From Coenobita brevimanus (Eukaryota > Arthropoda > Malacostraca > Decapoda > Coenobitidae), in assembly GCA_032717465.1 (NCBI GenBank), contig CM064655.1:21485059-21549058 (forward strand): DNA of 64,000 nucleotides, given 5' to 3'. The notes below the pieces were generated by a model. It made no database searches and was not told the DNA's origin. It saw only the letters and a program-made list of their open reading frames with translations. A program made the translations under genes and the position numbers. This document shows, in pieces, positions 32,941 through 46,362 of this stretch. Positions within the stretch are counted from its first letter, which is position 1, and each line of letters starts with the position of its first letter.

Positions 32941-33206
32941 ACCCCCTTTAAGTCACTTCTAACTCTTAAAATGACTCGTCTCCAACCTTTCCGTACCCAG
33001 TGGATCGTAACTCACAGATCCCATTTAACCTCTCGTTCTTTCTCGCTCCAGATCTAAGGAATTCTTTAGCTCTTTCTCGTATCCACTGACCCGTTCCCAT
33101 CTGTCGTGTCATCTCTCATACCTACCTGGACCACGTTCGTACCGTACCTACATATTTTCCCGCGTCGTCTCTCGTCCCCTCACAACAGCTAATGTTCGTC
33201 CATCTT
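32592..33206. other. intergenic DNA with (GA)n
   Basis: (GA)n of about 31 units at 32877-32939. No gene. Confidence 0.6.
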
Positions 33207-33345
33207 AACTTGGTGGAGAATTCCGTCACTTTGGAGCTTATCTTCCATAGCTCATTGGCAGAATAAGACAATACTATGGCTCTAAATTCTCTCCATAGTA
33301 CTCCTTCATGACTGGCACCGTATTCCAGTGCCAGTTTCTTATTAC
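33207..33345 (+). repeat. third copy of the 6.5-kb dispersed repeat
   Basis: CTTAACTTGG...GCAGAATAA.ACAATACTATGGCTCTA...CATGACTGGCACCGTATTCC matches 6586-6700 (GCAGAATAATGCAATACTACG, GTAACTAGCATCATATTC) with moderate divergence. Confidence 0.6.
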
Positions 33346-34620
33346 AGACGGCAGTTCAGATAGGGAGATGGCAGATTAAGACAAAGTTTAAGTGGAACAA
33401 TGTAACTCGTCCCCGTCAGCTCACCTCTCGAACCTCCAGACTCTTATTTTACGGCACGGGGGTCAGCAGATCAGCGAGCCTGTGCACTGATGTCCTTCTC
33501 TCTCTCACTATCGTACACTCGGAGTCAAAAGTCTAGTGGCAATAGCAGGTAAACGAGGACTAGACACCTGCAGAGCTGATGGCTTTTGGTGTCGAGTTAC
33601 CAAATGAAAGGAAGGGAGAGTGAGAAAAAAAAAAAAAAAATGGTTTGATCCCGTCGGTACATTCTTCAGCTTCCATTCCTGATGCTGTAACTCGGGTGCC
33701 GCGATGCAGGGCAGATAAGAGCTGGTTCAGACGTAAAGTAGCCCATTTGGAGGTACATAAAGAAGCATATTTGAAGTTTGTGATGCGGCATTAAAGATTT
33801 GGATACCCTACTTATATTTCATGCATATTAGCTTCGGTATAAAGTGTACTAATGAAGCTTACGATTAGTTATATTAAGCTTATAAAATACATACTAAATA
33901 CACAGATATGCAGTAAAAAAAAAAAAAAATTAGTTAAGATATTCACTCTATTATGTTCGCTTAAGTTACTCATGAAACAGGTTAAGGATGATTAGATAGT
34001 TCATAGAATGGATTAATGTAGGTTAAGTTTATTAGAAGTACTGAAGGGTAGATTAGATGAAGTGGGATGATGGTGGAGTAAAGGGTTGGAGATGGAAAAG
34101 GAGGGAAGGGTAGAAATCATTGGGGTAGAAAGGAAGAAGAGTGGAGTAGTGTGCGCTGGGGAGTGGAAGAGACTGGATAAGGGGAATGGAGCAAAAAGGA
34201 GAGTAGAGCAGAGAAAAGATGAAGAGGAGGAACAGAGAAGAGGGAGGAAGGAAAGGAGAAAGGAAATGAGAGATGTATGTGCTGGGGAGGGGAGGATGAT
34301 TAAATAGGGGGAGAATGGACCAGAGGGATAGAGGTGTGTGAATTGGGGGGTGGAGTGGCGGAGGGAAAGAGAGGAATTCGGAGGGAGAAGTGCGGGGGGG
34401 AAGATTGTAAGAGGGGGACCCACACAATGGCATCCGTTGCCCTTGAGTTACGGTCACCTGTACAAGTATTCACAAAGGATCGTAAGTAATTCTCAAGACA
34501 TATTATTCCCTTTAAGGTAGATATTATCACATTTTTTTTTTCCTTCATCATATTTTTGATTTCAGTATTTACTCTAGCTTAGTCGTGGAGTATTTGGTAT
34601 TTACAGTATTGGCAGAAAGA
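33346..34620. other. intergenic DNA; purine-rich patch
   Basis: 34090-34410 is strongly purine-rich (GGAAGGGTAGAAA-like), which opens long frames on the minus strand rich in Pro, Ser and Leu. No domain seen. Confidence 0.5.
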
Positions 34621-34629
34621 TTTTTTAGT

Positions 34630-34630
34630 A

Positions 34631-34693
<63 letters not shown>

Positions 34694-34773
34694 TTATTAT
34701 TATTATTATTTTATTATTATTATTATTGTTATTATTATTATTATTATTATTATTGTTGTTGTTGTTGTTGTTG

Positions 34774-34870
<97 letters not shown>

Positions 34871-34882
34871 TATTATTATTAT
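34630..34882. repeat. (ATT)n/(GTT)n block repeat
   Basis: Alternating homogeneous blocks of ATT and GTT: about 34630-34753 ATT, 34754-34777 GTT, 34778-34807 ATT, 34808-34840 GTT, then ATT to 34882. Frames give poly-Ile, poly-Leu or poly-Asn. Confidence 0.95.
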
Positions 34883-35185
34883 TTGGAGTATGGACATTCG
34901 GCAGTCTTTTAAAGCTCTTATGCCCAAGTAAGTTTTGCTGTGAAGTGTCTGTCAGCTGCATGAGTGAAGATCAGAACATATACGAACTATCTCATACGCA
35001 TCTTAAGAACGAAAAATCTTATGAATACGCCTCTCTTACTCCTCTCTTCCCCCTTCCCTTTCCCCCCTCCCCTTTCCCCCGACTTCCATAATCTAAATAA
35101 ATGATATCACAGAGAGGTACTTCTGATGCGGTGGTTCTCTATACGTTGGGTTATTTATGAGTGTTCAGGAGCAGCCGTGGATCAT

Positions 35186-36111
35186 AGTGAAATATGTAAT
35201 CATTGTACCAAGAATGAGGACAAAACAACCTTGTCTCTTTTAATGCTAGTAAAACTAAATATATACAATTTACTGATAGACAGATATTGCCAGATTCGTA
35301 CATTACCTTCAGTGCTACTAATATTCCCATCTCCAAAAGTATTGAAATTCTTGGCGTCTCACTTAACAATGCCCTCAGCTGGACCTCTCATGTCAGATCA
35401 CTTGCTAAAATCGCCTCAAAGAAACTTGGATTATAGTACTGAGTCCGTAACTTCTTTGCTGATGATCAGTTAGCTATAATTTATAAGAGTCATGTGCGCT
35501 CTCAGCTTGAATATTGCTCATCCTTGTGGAATGGTTGTGGAGAGGTTGCATTGAAACAACTAGACAAAATTCAGAACAAAGCCGTTAGAATTATTAACAA
35601 CCCTGCCATTACAAATAAACTACCTCCCCTGCAAGTAAGAAGGAATGTTGCCTCCCTTGCATTATTTTACAGATATTTTTTTGGCAAATGGTCAGACGAA
35701 GTCGCGTCCATGGTGCCATCTTTCCATGTCTTCCCTCGTGCTACACGGGCATCTGGTAGCGCTCATGACTGGAATGTCACTCAGCCATATTGCAGAACTT
35801 CTGCCTATCAGAATTCTTTCATTCCCCGAACTGCATCTCTCTGGAACTCGCTTCCCCAGAGTTGTTTCCCTCCAAATTTTAACCTACAGCTGTTCAAGTC
35901 TACCTGTTACAGATATTTTACGAAGAGAGGACACCAGTAATCTGGTGTATGGATTATTTTTTTTATTCATTTGTTTTCCTTCATCCGTTCTGTTATTAAA
36001 AAATAAATAAATAAAACAGATACATCGGGTAGTTTACATATAAATATTAAATTTGTTATTAACGATGATTCAGGATCTGGAATAGGTTACAGTGAAATAT
36101 ATAATCATTGT
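35186..36111 (+). mobile_element. 5'-truncated jockey/CR1-like LINE with a 21-bp target duplication
   Basis: The flanks 35186-35206 and 36091-36111 share AGTGAAATAT then ATAATCATTGT, with a single mismatch over 21 bp. Between them lies the C-terminal part of a LINE reverse transcriptase and an A-rich 3' region with AATAAATAAATAAAA at about 36000-36016. About 75 bp of unrelated sequence separate that tail from the downstream duplication, which is unusual. Weak similarity upstream of both flanks (TTCAGGA...) means part of the duplication could predate the insertion. Confidence 0.7.
35210..35940 (+). pseudogene. LINE reverse transcriptase C-terminal fragment
   Basis: The clean frame 35494-35940 (148 codons) reads RSQLEYCSSLWNGCG, LDKIQNKAVRIINNP, RRNVASLALFYRYFFGK, then FIPRTASLWNSLPQSC and a stop, the typical thumb and C-terminus of jockey/CR1-group reverse transcriptases. 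Upstream, 35210-35490 contains the preceding segment split over several frames (fragments equivalent to the region after the FADD box). The FADD active site itself is absent, so the copy is truncated and frameshifted. It is not a host gene. Confidence 0.88.
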
Positions 36112-36702
36112 GATGTAAGATGGAAGGGAATTTAATCTTACCTCACTTTCCCCCCCCCCCCTCAAAAAAAAAAAGGAAAAGAGGGAAGACAAGAAAATAG
36201 AAAGTTAACATCAGAGGGTTGCATTTTCTTCGACTTAGAAAACACCCTAACAGTTTTTCCACACTGATTTATTTTTTTTTATTATTACATACACCATTCA
36301 TTCTGCTTTATTTTATCTTTATTACATGTTTTATTATCGACTCACAGTTTGAATTCATTTTTTGCTTGTTAATTCAGTATATCATGAGCCAGGCCCTGTT
36401 GTACCGTAAGCCACTGAGAAATTTATGATCATGATGCTGTCTCTAATTGGGCTTAACCTATGAATACACCTGGATAAATAAATAAATAAATACATAAATA
36501 AATAAATAAATAAATAAATGAATAAATAAAAATAAAGCAGGCAGAGGTACGTATGCATAAGGGATTACCAGGCTTCTTATCACCCCGTCCTCAGTGATTT
36601 ATTAGTGAAGTTACAGTGATATATTTCCCTGCAAGTTGCTTATTATTTTTATGTGGACCGACTTAACGTACTCTTAAGCGTCAGATGGAGGAATTAACTG
36701 AC

Positions 36703-36742
<40 letters not shown>

Positions 36743-37735
36743 CCTCCTTGTTGACACTGCCTTGTATGTTATTTAATCTCTTTAAATACGGACTTTCGTG
36801 TTTTAATAAGCCACATGCAGAAACCATCACGTAAGAAAAGGTGCAAGATATCCGCCATAGATAATATTTCTTTATGTGTTGCTGCTATCTTTATAACATC
36901 GACACGGTTTGTATATATTAGTGTGTCATATTCATAAATAAACTGGTATTGAAGCCTCCCAAGTCTACGAGGATACGATCTGTGAATACGAAGTCAAATT
37001 TCCTGCCCAGACAGCTGTTTTATAATTCACTGTGACCAATGGCGGCTACTGAATCATCATAAGTGGAGTTATTTGTAGTTTGTTCATGCAGATTAGGTCG
37101 CCATTTAAAGAACAGATAACATACAAGAACCTAGTTAAGTGTGACATACAGAAGAAATCGATATTGAAAGAGATGCCAGGAGTTCCTAAGGCCTAGAAAG
37201 TGTATCTTTAAAACAGAAAACATAAACATACATAGGAATATAAAATGTAACATGCAGAGTAAGTCGCTAGTGAGAAAGCTGCCAAGGAATCCTCTATGTC
37301 CCCCCAAAACGGCACATGGAATTAAGTTTAAATGACTAATATGTAAGGAATTTCAGAGTGTGACATGCTAAAATAATTGGCTAAGGATGAGGTGCCATAA
37401 GGAGTTTAAGCCCAGGGAAATACGACCCCAGAAGTTTTTATTCATTTTCTTTTCTATTTATTTGTATATTCATTTACTTGTATAGAGTTTGATGACCTAT
37501 GTGTGTGAAAAAACCAGCTTTGAATTCTGTTTTAGTTGACGTCACAGAATTTATTGAGACAAGAGGAATCCGTGGAAGCGAGAAGGGTCAGAATATCTCA
37601 TTAACGTTGTAGGCCGAGAATTATGAAGTTTACATTTGATTCTAGTTAGCGTCATGCGATATTATCCAGGTCACAGATACACCAATACACAGGAGCTGAA
37701 GGATGTGCCACCATTCTCCTCTGACGTAATTATTA
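36112..37735. other. intergenic DNA
   Basis: Contains (AAAT)n at 36475-36535 and (GA)n at 36706-36741. The 37100-37440 stretch repeats GTGACATACAGAAGAAATCG-like words loosely. No gene. Confidence 0.45.
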
Positions 37736-38071
37736 TTTTATTCCTGCTACTTCTAGACGATTTTATTCAACTTGCTAGAGAACTTTTGAACTGGAGGGAT
37801 TAGATATAGATTTCATTAACCCCCCTCATTACAAGGGGATTCCCCCAAGCTGAATAAAATCGTCCCAGAGAAGCAAGAATAAACCAATAAAGCACCATCA
37901 TCGGATTAAAGGGGATAAATACTTTTCTCTGCGACACGTTCCATTCTTCATAACACCAGACGATTTCTTTGAACCTAGGACAGACTCATCGAACTGGAAT
38001 GGTCAGACGCATCTTTCAGTAACTCTACAAAGCGTCTCCCCTGAATTGAATAAATCGTCTGGCGGTAACAA
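37715..38071. repeat. cluster of fold-back dispersed units
   Basis: Plus core TAGACGATTTTATTCAACTT (37753-37772) and minus core AAGCTGAATAAAATCGTCCC (about 37845-37864) form the arms of a palindrome of roughly 170 bp. A second pair is CAGACGATTTCTTTGAACC (37957) and TGAATAAATCGTCTGG (38046). The centre contains TTAACCCCCC. Confidence 0.7.
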
Positions 38072-38131
38072 AAATATAGTAGAAAACAATAACACGCTAA
38101 TGGTGCTGCCGTCTGCAAGTTTCGCTACAAG

Positions 38132-38563
38132 ACGTCTGTCCCTATCTATCTATCTATTGCCAGACGCCTCAATCCCGTTTGGGGTGGCCACAAACAAATC
38201 GCCTCCAAGTCGCCCTGTCCCCCGCCATTTCACTGCCCTGCTCCCAACTCACACCCCCCTCTCTCATATACCTCTCCACCCCATCCCTCCATCTCATCCT
38301 CGGCCTCCCCCTCCCTCTTCCCCCCCTCCACCTCACTCACATACACTCTCTTCGTCAGTCTTTCACCCTCCATCCTCTCCACATGGCCAAACCACCTCAA
38401 TGTGTTCCTCATAACGCTTCCTATCACATCCACATCCACACCACAACGCTCCTTTATATCCTCATTCGTCAGCCTGTCTCTCCACGTGACTCCACAGGCT
38501 CCTCTTAAATAACTCATTTCCACTGCTCTCACTCTTGACTTGTGTCCTTCCAACGTCTGTCCC
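38132..38563 (-). mobile_element. mini-LINE insertion 2 (about 410 bp) with 11-bp target duplication
   Basis: ACGTCTGTCCC occurs at 38132-38142 and 38553-38563. The minus-strand insert is about 98% identical by eye to 24514-24924, with about seven substitutions, and has the same 3' terminus and (ATAG)n tail. Its 5' end (GGAAGGACACAAG) coincides with that of copy 1 to within a few bases, although the two target sites are unrelated. The frame for the LINE C-terminus is shifted near the GGAGGGGGGAAG run, so it is shortened compared with copy 1. Confidence 0.9.
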
Positions 38564-39399
38564 AAAGTTGAATAAAATAGAAATAAAGTGTTTGGGTGGA
38601 AGGGATTGCCACTCAACCCTCTATTACAATGAACAGTGAGAGGAAAAAAGTTGGTCTGTTCTTCCACCATATCTATATACTTCAATTTCAGGGATATTCG
38701 TCACTTTCCTCCCTGACACATCCCACGAATATCATCTATGGGCACAGAAGTATAAATCTGTCAACCTAGGGAATGTTCGCTAGCAGACGATTGCGAGAAA
38801 TAAAAGGGACGAAATACTGTATTAGGCAGAGGAGCATACCGAGAGATCTTCCAGCCTTGGAATATTCGCCACCAAAGAATATTAGAGGTGAAATATTAGG
38901 CAGAGAAATTTAGAGAAGTACAGTATACCAAGCCTCTCTCTGTTTAGGAAAGTTCACCAGCAGAGGACAGTGAGAAAGAGAAGAGGTGAAATATTAGTGA
39001 GAAATGGAAGCCAAAAATTTTTCCCCTACTGAATATGCGTTTCACACTGGCCTGTTGGGGTTCCTCTGTCGTCGTCATTAATCAGATATATTGTTAATAG
39101 ATGATTATTATGTTGCCGTGACAGTTAATAGATGCAAACTATGTCGCTAATAAAGTTCATTGAAACATCTGTCGTTATTATAGTTAATGTATGTTAATTG
39201 CGTGACTGTTACCTTAATACATAATTATCACTTTTACGGGAAGTAGATCCGTCTATGTCGCAGCTGGAGTACATAAACAGATGCAAATTGAGTCGCTGCT
39301 AACTACATCTCTAATATGGCGTTTTATTTTATTTGTTTTTTTTTTCTTGCTGCCTACAGAGTACTTTATATAATTTGAAGGGTTTACAAATAATCTCAC
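38564..39399. other. intergenic DNA
   Basis: 38700-39000 contains three loose repeats of a TTCGCCA(C/G)CA(G/A)A...GTGAAATATTAG segment about 95 bp apart. Around 39070-39290 the words TTAATAGATG and GTCGCTGC(T/A)AA recur. No gene. Confidence 0.45.
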
Positions 39400-39403
39400 T
39401 TAA

Positions 39404-39580
39404 CCCCTTCAGTCCGGTGTTTTTATTTTATTCTTGCTATCTCCAGACGACTTTCTTCAGCTTAGGAGAGACTTTTCTATCTGGAGAGGTTAAGATCCAG
39501 AGTTCATTGACCCCTTCACTGCTGTACTTTATGCAGAAGTTGAGTAAAGTCGTGTGGAGGAAACAGGAATAAGATAAATT
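39404..39580. repeat. best-preserved TTAA-flanked fold-back repeat
   Basis: The plus-oriented unit 39404-39489 is flanked by TTAA at 39400-39403 and 39490-39493. It begins CCCCTTCAGTCC and ends ATCTGGAGAGG, giving short terminal inverted repeats, with core CAGACGACTTTCTTCAGCTT. A minus-oriented unit follows (CCCCTTCACTGCTG...GTTGAGTAAAGTCGTGTGG, 39523-39580). TTAA flanks suggest a piggyBac-type non-autonomous element, an inference from the target site only. Confidence 0.65.
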
Positions 39581-39674
39581 TACTCTTTGCCGATGGTCTA
39601 TTGAGGTAGATCGCTAAGGTGTAAGTCAGAGCAGCGTTCTTATCGGCTACTTTCAATATCAGATGTCATAAAAG

Positions 39675-39757
39675 TAAGAGGTGATGTAAGTATGATGTGA
39701 TGTAAGTAAGAGGTGATGTAAGTACGAGGTCATATAAGTAAGAGGTCATGTAAGTAT
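39675..39757. repeat. short GTAAGAGGTGATGTAA minisatellite
   Basis: About five imperfect units of 16-18 bp. Confidence 0.85.
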
Positions 39758-40312
39758 GGGTTTAATTTTTATCACGCGGATATTAGCAAGCAGAAAAAAT
39801 ATACACTTTTCTGGACCATCACGTTTATCAAAATTCTTGCACTTACCCGCAGATGGTCCTTGTTTGATAAAAAAATATTAAGGCGACTATTTGCACGACA
39901 AAGGTAAGCATGACAACCAGCCAAGTGATTCATTTTCCCGCCTGTCTCCTTCCTGACATCTGAAATATACATACTATAATTTTCAACTTTGTTAGCCTTT
40001 CAGAGGGCAGATACTTACTCGTGTATTTCATTTTTGTTTCCGAGATGTACTTTTATTAAGCTGTGGTCAATTTTCAAACACCACAAAAGGTTGGTACTTA
40101 TCTCGATTTATTTCGCTGGGAGACAAGTACCTTCCTAATATATTTTTATTCTGATTACAACTAGACGATTTTATTCGACTTGCATGTGGCTTTTCCTCCT
40201 CTTGAGAACTGAAGAATCTCCAGTAATTCTTCCAAGATGTGAGAAGCCCTAACCATTCTCTTCTCTCCAGATGGACGATTCGTAACCAAGGGGCCGATTC
40301 AACCCCTGCCGC

Positions 40313-42017
<1,705 letters not shown>

Positions 42018-42212
42018 CGGTGATGATGACGATGATGGTGGTGGTGGTGGTCAAGGTAATGATGATGGTGGTGAGGTTGGAGATGATGATAATAATGATG
42101 ATAATAATTTAAAAAAATAAGTTGTGATGACAACGACGACGACTATGATAATGAGATGATGATGATGATAGTGATGATGATAATGATGATGATGATGATA
42201 ATAATGATGATG
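42018..42212. repeat. (GAT)n trinucleotide repeat
   Basis: Interrupted GAT/GGT runs. (CA)n tracts follow at 42301-42346 and 42559-42597 with C-rich CACACCCA sequence between them. Confidence 0.9.
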
Positions 42213-42299
42213 TTGGTGTTGACGTGAACCTGCATACAACTGACAGGTATGCAAATTACTACAGACACAGGGATGGCAGCAAAAACAGATACCATCATT

Positions 42300-42347
<48 letters not shown>

Positions 42348-42556
42348 CAGTACCTTCCCAGCACATAATTATTTTCAGATCCACACCCACGTCCATATTC
42401 ATACTCTTACACCCACACCTACTCCCACCGCCATCCACCTACACCCACACACCCACCCTCATCCACCCATACCTACTCACCCACATACACCCCAAGTCCC
42501 AGGTCAGTTCCCATGAGTCAAGCAGGAGTGATCAGAGCAGCAGATGCTTCACTGCG

Positions 42557-42598
<42 letters not shown>

Positions 42599-42774
42599 GA
42601 AACAGAGCCTCATAAAAACCAGCATACCGTCTCCTCCACTTTTACCCCAGATCTGACAGGGTGGAGAGATTGTTGCCCGTTCACTGCTGGGAACTTGAGG
42701 GTGGAGGACCGTGGGAATGGAGAAATGCTTGTGGAGTGCTACTGGTGTGGGTGGAGTGAATTTTACTGTAGTTA

Positions 42775-43945
42775 CTGGTTGGGGTGACGTGATATTTAGT
42801 TAGGTTACTGGTGTGGGTGACGTGATTTATAACTATTGGTGTGAGTGGCGTGATATTTAGCTACTGGTGTGGGTGGTGTGATTTTTAGCAACTGGTGTGG
42901 GTGGCGTGATTTTTAGCTACTGATGTGGGTGGCGTGAGTTTTAGTTAGGTTGCTAGTGTGAGTGGCATGACTTTTAGTTAGGTTACTGGTGTGGGTGGCT
43001 TGATTTTTAGTTACAGGTGTAGGTGGCTTGATTTTTAGTTACTTGTGTAGGTAGCTTGATTTTTAGTTACTGGTGTGGATGGCTTGATTTTTAGTTACCT
43101 GTGTAGGTGGCTTGATTTTTAGTTACTGGTGTGGATGGCTTGATTTTTAGTTACCTGTGTAGGTAGCTTGATTTTTAGTTACTGGTGTGGATGGCTTGAT
43201 TTTTAGTTACCTGTGTAGGTAGCTTGATTTTTAGTTACTGGTGTGGATGGCTTGAGTTTTAGTTACTTGTGTAGGTAGCTTGATTTTTTGTTACTGGTGT
43301 TGATGGCTTGATTTTTAGTTACAGGTGTGGGTGGCTTGATTTTTAGTCATTGGTGTGGGTGGCTTCATTTTTAGTCACTGGTGTGGGTGGCTTGATTTTT
43401 AGTCACTGGTGTGGGTAGCGTAATTGTTAGTCACTGGTGTAGGTGGGTTGATTTTTAGTCACTGGTGTTGGTGTGGAGGCTCGCTTTTTAGTCACTGGTG
43501 TGGGTGGCGTGATTGTTAGTCACTGGTCTGGGTGGGTTGATTTTTAGTCACTGGTGTTGGTGTGGATGGCTTGCTTTTTAGTCACCGGTGTGGGTGGCGT
43601 GATTGTAAGGCACTGGTGTGGGTGGGTTGATTTTTAGTCAGTGGTGTTGGTGTGGATGGCTTGATTTTTAGTCACTGGTGTGGGTGGGTTGATTATTAGT
43701 TTTTAGTCACTGGTGTGGATGGCTTGATTTTTAGTCACTGGTGTGGGTGGGTTGATTTTTAGTCACTGATATGGGTGGCTTGATTATTAGTTTTTAGTTA
43801 CTGGTGTGGATGGCTTGATTTTTAGTCACTGATGTGGGTGGCGTGGTTTTTAGTTTTTAATTACTGGTGTGGGTGGCTTGATTTTTAGTCACTGGTGTGG
43901 GTGGCGTGATTTTTAGTCACTGGTGTGGGTGGCGTGATTTTTAGA
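42775..43945. repeat. 28-bp minisatellite, about 40 copies
   Basis: Unit TTAGTCACTGGTGTGGGTGG followed by CTTGATTT. Variants alternate in patches (TTACTGGTGTGGATGG / TTACCTGTGTAGGTAG around 43060-43260), showing local higher-order duplication. The unit matches the CTACTGGTGTGGGTGGAGTG part of the surrounding larger unit (42740). Confidence 0.95.
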
Positions 43946-44571
43946 TGTTTTGATAATAATGAGGAAGTGAAAGTTGTTGAAAATACTGAGGACTTGAAAG
44001 TAGTTTTGTTGTCAAGAATTACTGGGGACCGTGGGAATGGAGAGACGCATGTGAGATGCTGCAGTGTTGGGTGACTTGACTTCTGTTTGTTTATTTGTTT
44101 AATTTTGATATAGAGGGTTTGAATATTCTGATACTGCTGAGCGTGTGAGGGTATTAAGATTTATAAGAACCGTAATGAACCGTAGGAGAAAAATAATTAG
44201 AGCTGTTGGATTTGATGGGGTGATTTTGAGTTACTTTAATATTACTATAAGTTTAAAGTTTTGGTAGGAGAGGGATTGAAAGTATTTGGATTGATAAGAA
44301 TTACTACAGATCATGGGAATGAATAAATGATTGGAGCTATTAGGGGGGGATGAGTGGTTCTGAGTAAATAATTGTGAGACTCGGAAGCCTTGATAAAGAT
44401 AAAGGACTGAGAGTTTATGAGTTATCAAGAAGCATTATAGACAGTGGGAATGTGAGAAATATTTGGGGGGCAACTGAAGTGCATGGTATGGTTTTTCAGT
44501 TATATTGATAATAATGAGGATTTGAAAGTTCCATTAAATGGCAAGAGATTGGAGATATTTGAATTATTACT

Positions 44572-44791
44572 CGTCCCTGCCTTGGAGCGGCTCAAGGACG
44601 GGTATTGTTTTCGCCCTGTCTGTCTGTCTGTTTGTTTGTTTGTTTGTTTGTCTGTTAACAACTTTACGCGAAAACTACACATGCAGTTTTGACTAAAATT
44701 ACAGGGTCGATGGGCTATGACCTTCTGGTCAACTGATTAAATTCTGGGCGAAACTGGGCCCAGGCCCAGGCTGTAGGCCCAAAAAAATGTA

Positions 44792-44824
<33 letters not shown>

Positions 44825-45138
44825 CTCTCGCCATAATTCCTTTCAAAATCGTCGTATCGACATGAAATCACAACCTAAGGGTGCATCTTTCAAATCTGCA
44901 TCCTAAGACATGCCTCATTACATCAAGGGGGGTCACCCCCCAATTAGCGGTCGGATGGTCAATGTTAGGTGGGTCTGGCCTAAAATTTCAAGCGGGCATA
45001 AAATCGTCTGTTTTCACTTGACTTACTTCAAATCTGATATGTGGCATATTTGACTAGATATCCTGTTGTGTTTATACGTCAGCACTAAAATGACTGACGG
45101 GGACGGGTTTGCTGTGCATTAGCACCGCTTCTTCTTAA
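44572..45138. mobile_element. unclassified element inserted in the higher-order array
   Basis: The array unit TTTGAATTATTA is interrupted after about 44571 and resumes at TTAAGACTTATTTTGGATCG (about 45137). The insert starts CTCGTCCCTGCC, has a near-palindromic CCTTGGAGCGGCTCAAGG, a GTTT/GTCT tetranucleotide run, an internal poly-A run (about 44791-44821) and ends near GACGGGGACGGGTTTGCTG...GCACCGCTTCTTC. CGTCCC near the start and GGGACG near the end could be remnants of inverted termini. Class not determined. Confidence 0.5.
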
Positions 45139-45952
45139 GACTTATTTTGGATCGTGGGAATGGATGAATTATGTGGAGTGCTACTGGGTTGGGCTGGGTG
45201 GTTTTGAGTTCTTTTGATAATATTGAGGGACTGAGGGCATTAGTATTCTTGAAGCTATTGCTAAAAATAGTTGCTTTTATAATTAAGATTAGTGGAATAG
45301 AGGAGTATATTAAGCTACTGGACTGACATGTCTTTTTGGATCTGATGATACTGGAGGATTGAAAGTTATGATAATGCTGAGGGCCTGAAACTATTTTGAG
45401 TAATAGGCTTAAGATTTACTACAGACCATGGAAATGGAAAAATGGCTGGGGTGCCGCTGGATTGGATGGTGTGGTTTTAATCTGTTTTATTAATGGCAAG
45501 AGACTGATAATATTGATGATTCTGAGGGAGGGAAAACATTTGAATGATTAAGAATTATTGTCTGAATAGGAATGGAGAAAAGCTTTCGGCTATTAGGTTG
45601 ATGATGATAGTCTTGTGTTGCTTTGAAAAGACTTAAGGACTAAAATGTTTAGTAAAATCAAACGAGTTGCTGGAGGTGCATTATTTATGAACCGTGAGAA
45701 TGGAGAAATTTCCAGGACGAGGCATATTGTGTGCTTGGTTGGGTGGTGATTTGAAATGTTTTAGTAAATTTCCCGTATTGTAAAAGATGGCTGTTTATTT
45801 TCCAATGGTTAGAATGTGTCGGGCTACTAGACTGGTTGGGGAGGTTTTGAGTTGCACTGACAATATTGTGAGATTGAAAGTCTATTTGTATTTACAATTT
45901 GTTTGTCTGTCTGCCTGTCTAGACACCTGAACCCCCCCCCCTCCTCTCTGTC

Positions 45953-46068
<116 letters not shown>

Positions 46069-46362
46069 ACCACCCAGTATAGGCAGGAATTCAGAATAGA
46101 GCAAATATCCCACTCTTCTAACACAGTTGGAAATTGCAATATTCCACTATTATTCACACGCTTTTTGTGGGATGATTTTTTACGATGTGTTTTGGGATGA
46201 GGTTGTTTGATCTTGGTTTCTTGGGATTGTTTTGTGGGATGGTTTTTGGGATGTTGCTATCGCGTGCTGTAAACTTATTGGGATGAGTTTGCTAGTGCCA
46301 GGGTGCGATGATAGAAAAATGAACTTTCTTTTTATCGTTTTTTCCGTGGGAAGTCGGGTTAG

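Larger units (their letters stand above)
42700..45760. repeat. degenerate higher-order array, unit roughly 130-170 bp
   Basis: Recurring blocks of the type GACCGTGGGAATGGAGAAAT...GGAGTGCTACTGG...GGTTGGGTGG...TTTGAGTT..TTTGATAATATTGAGG appear near 42703, 44027, 44165, 44305, 44443, 45150, 45427, 45556 and 45690. Divergence between units is high. Two later events sit in it: expansion of a sub-segment to a 28-bp minisatellite (42775-43945) and an insertion (about 44572-45138). Confidence 0.65.

Noticed and set aside
34013..34457. Overlapping 134-136 codon minus-strand frames
   Set aside because: Purine-rich tract gives Pro/Ser/Leu frames in two phases at once; no conserved motif.
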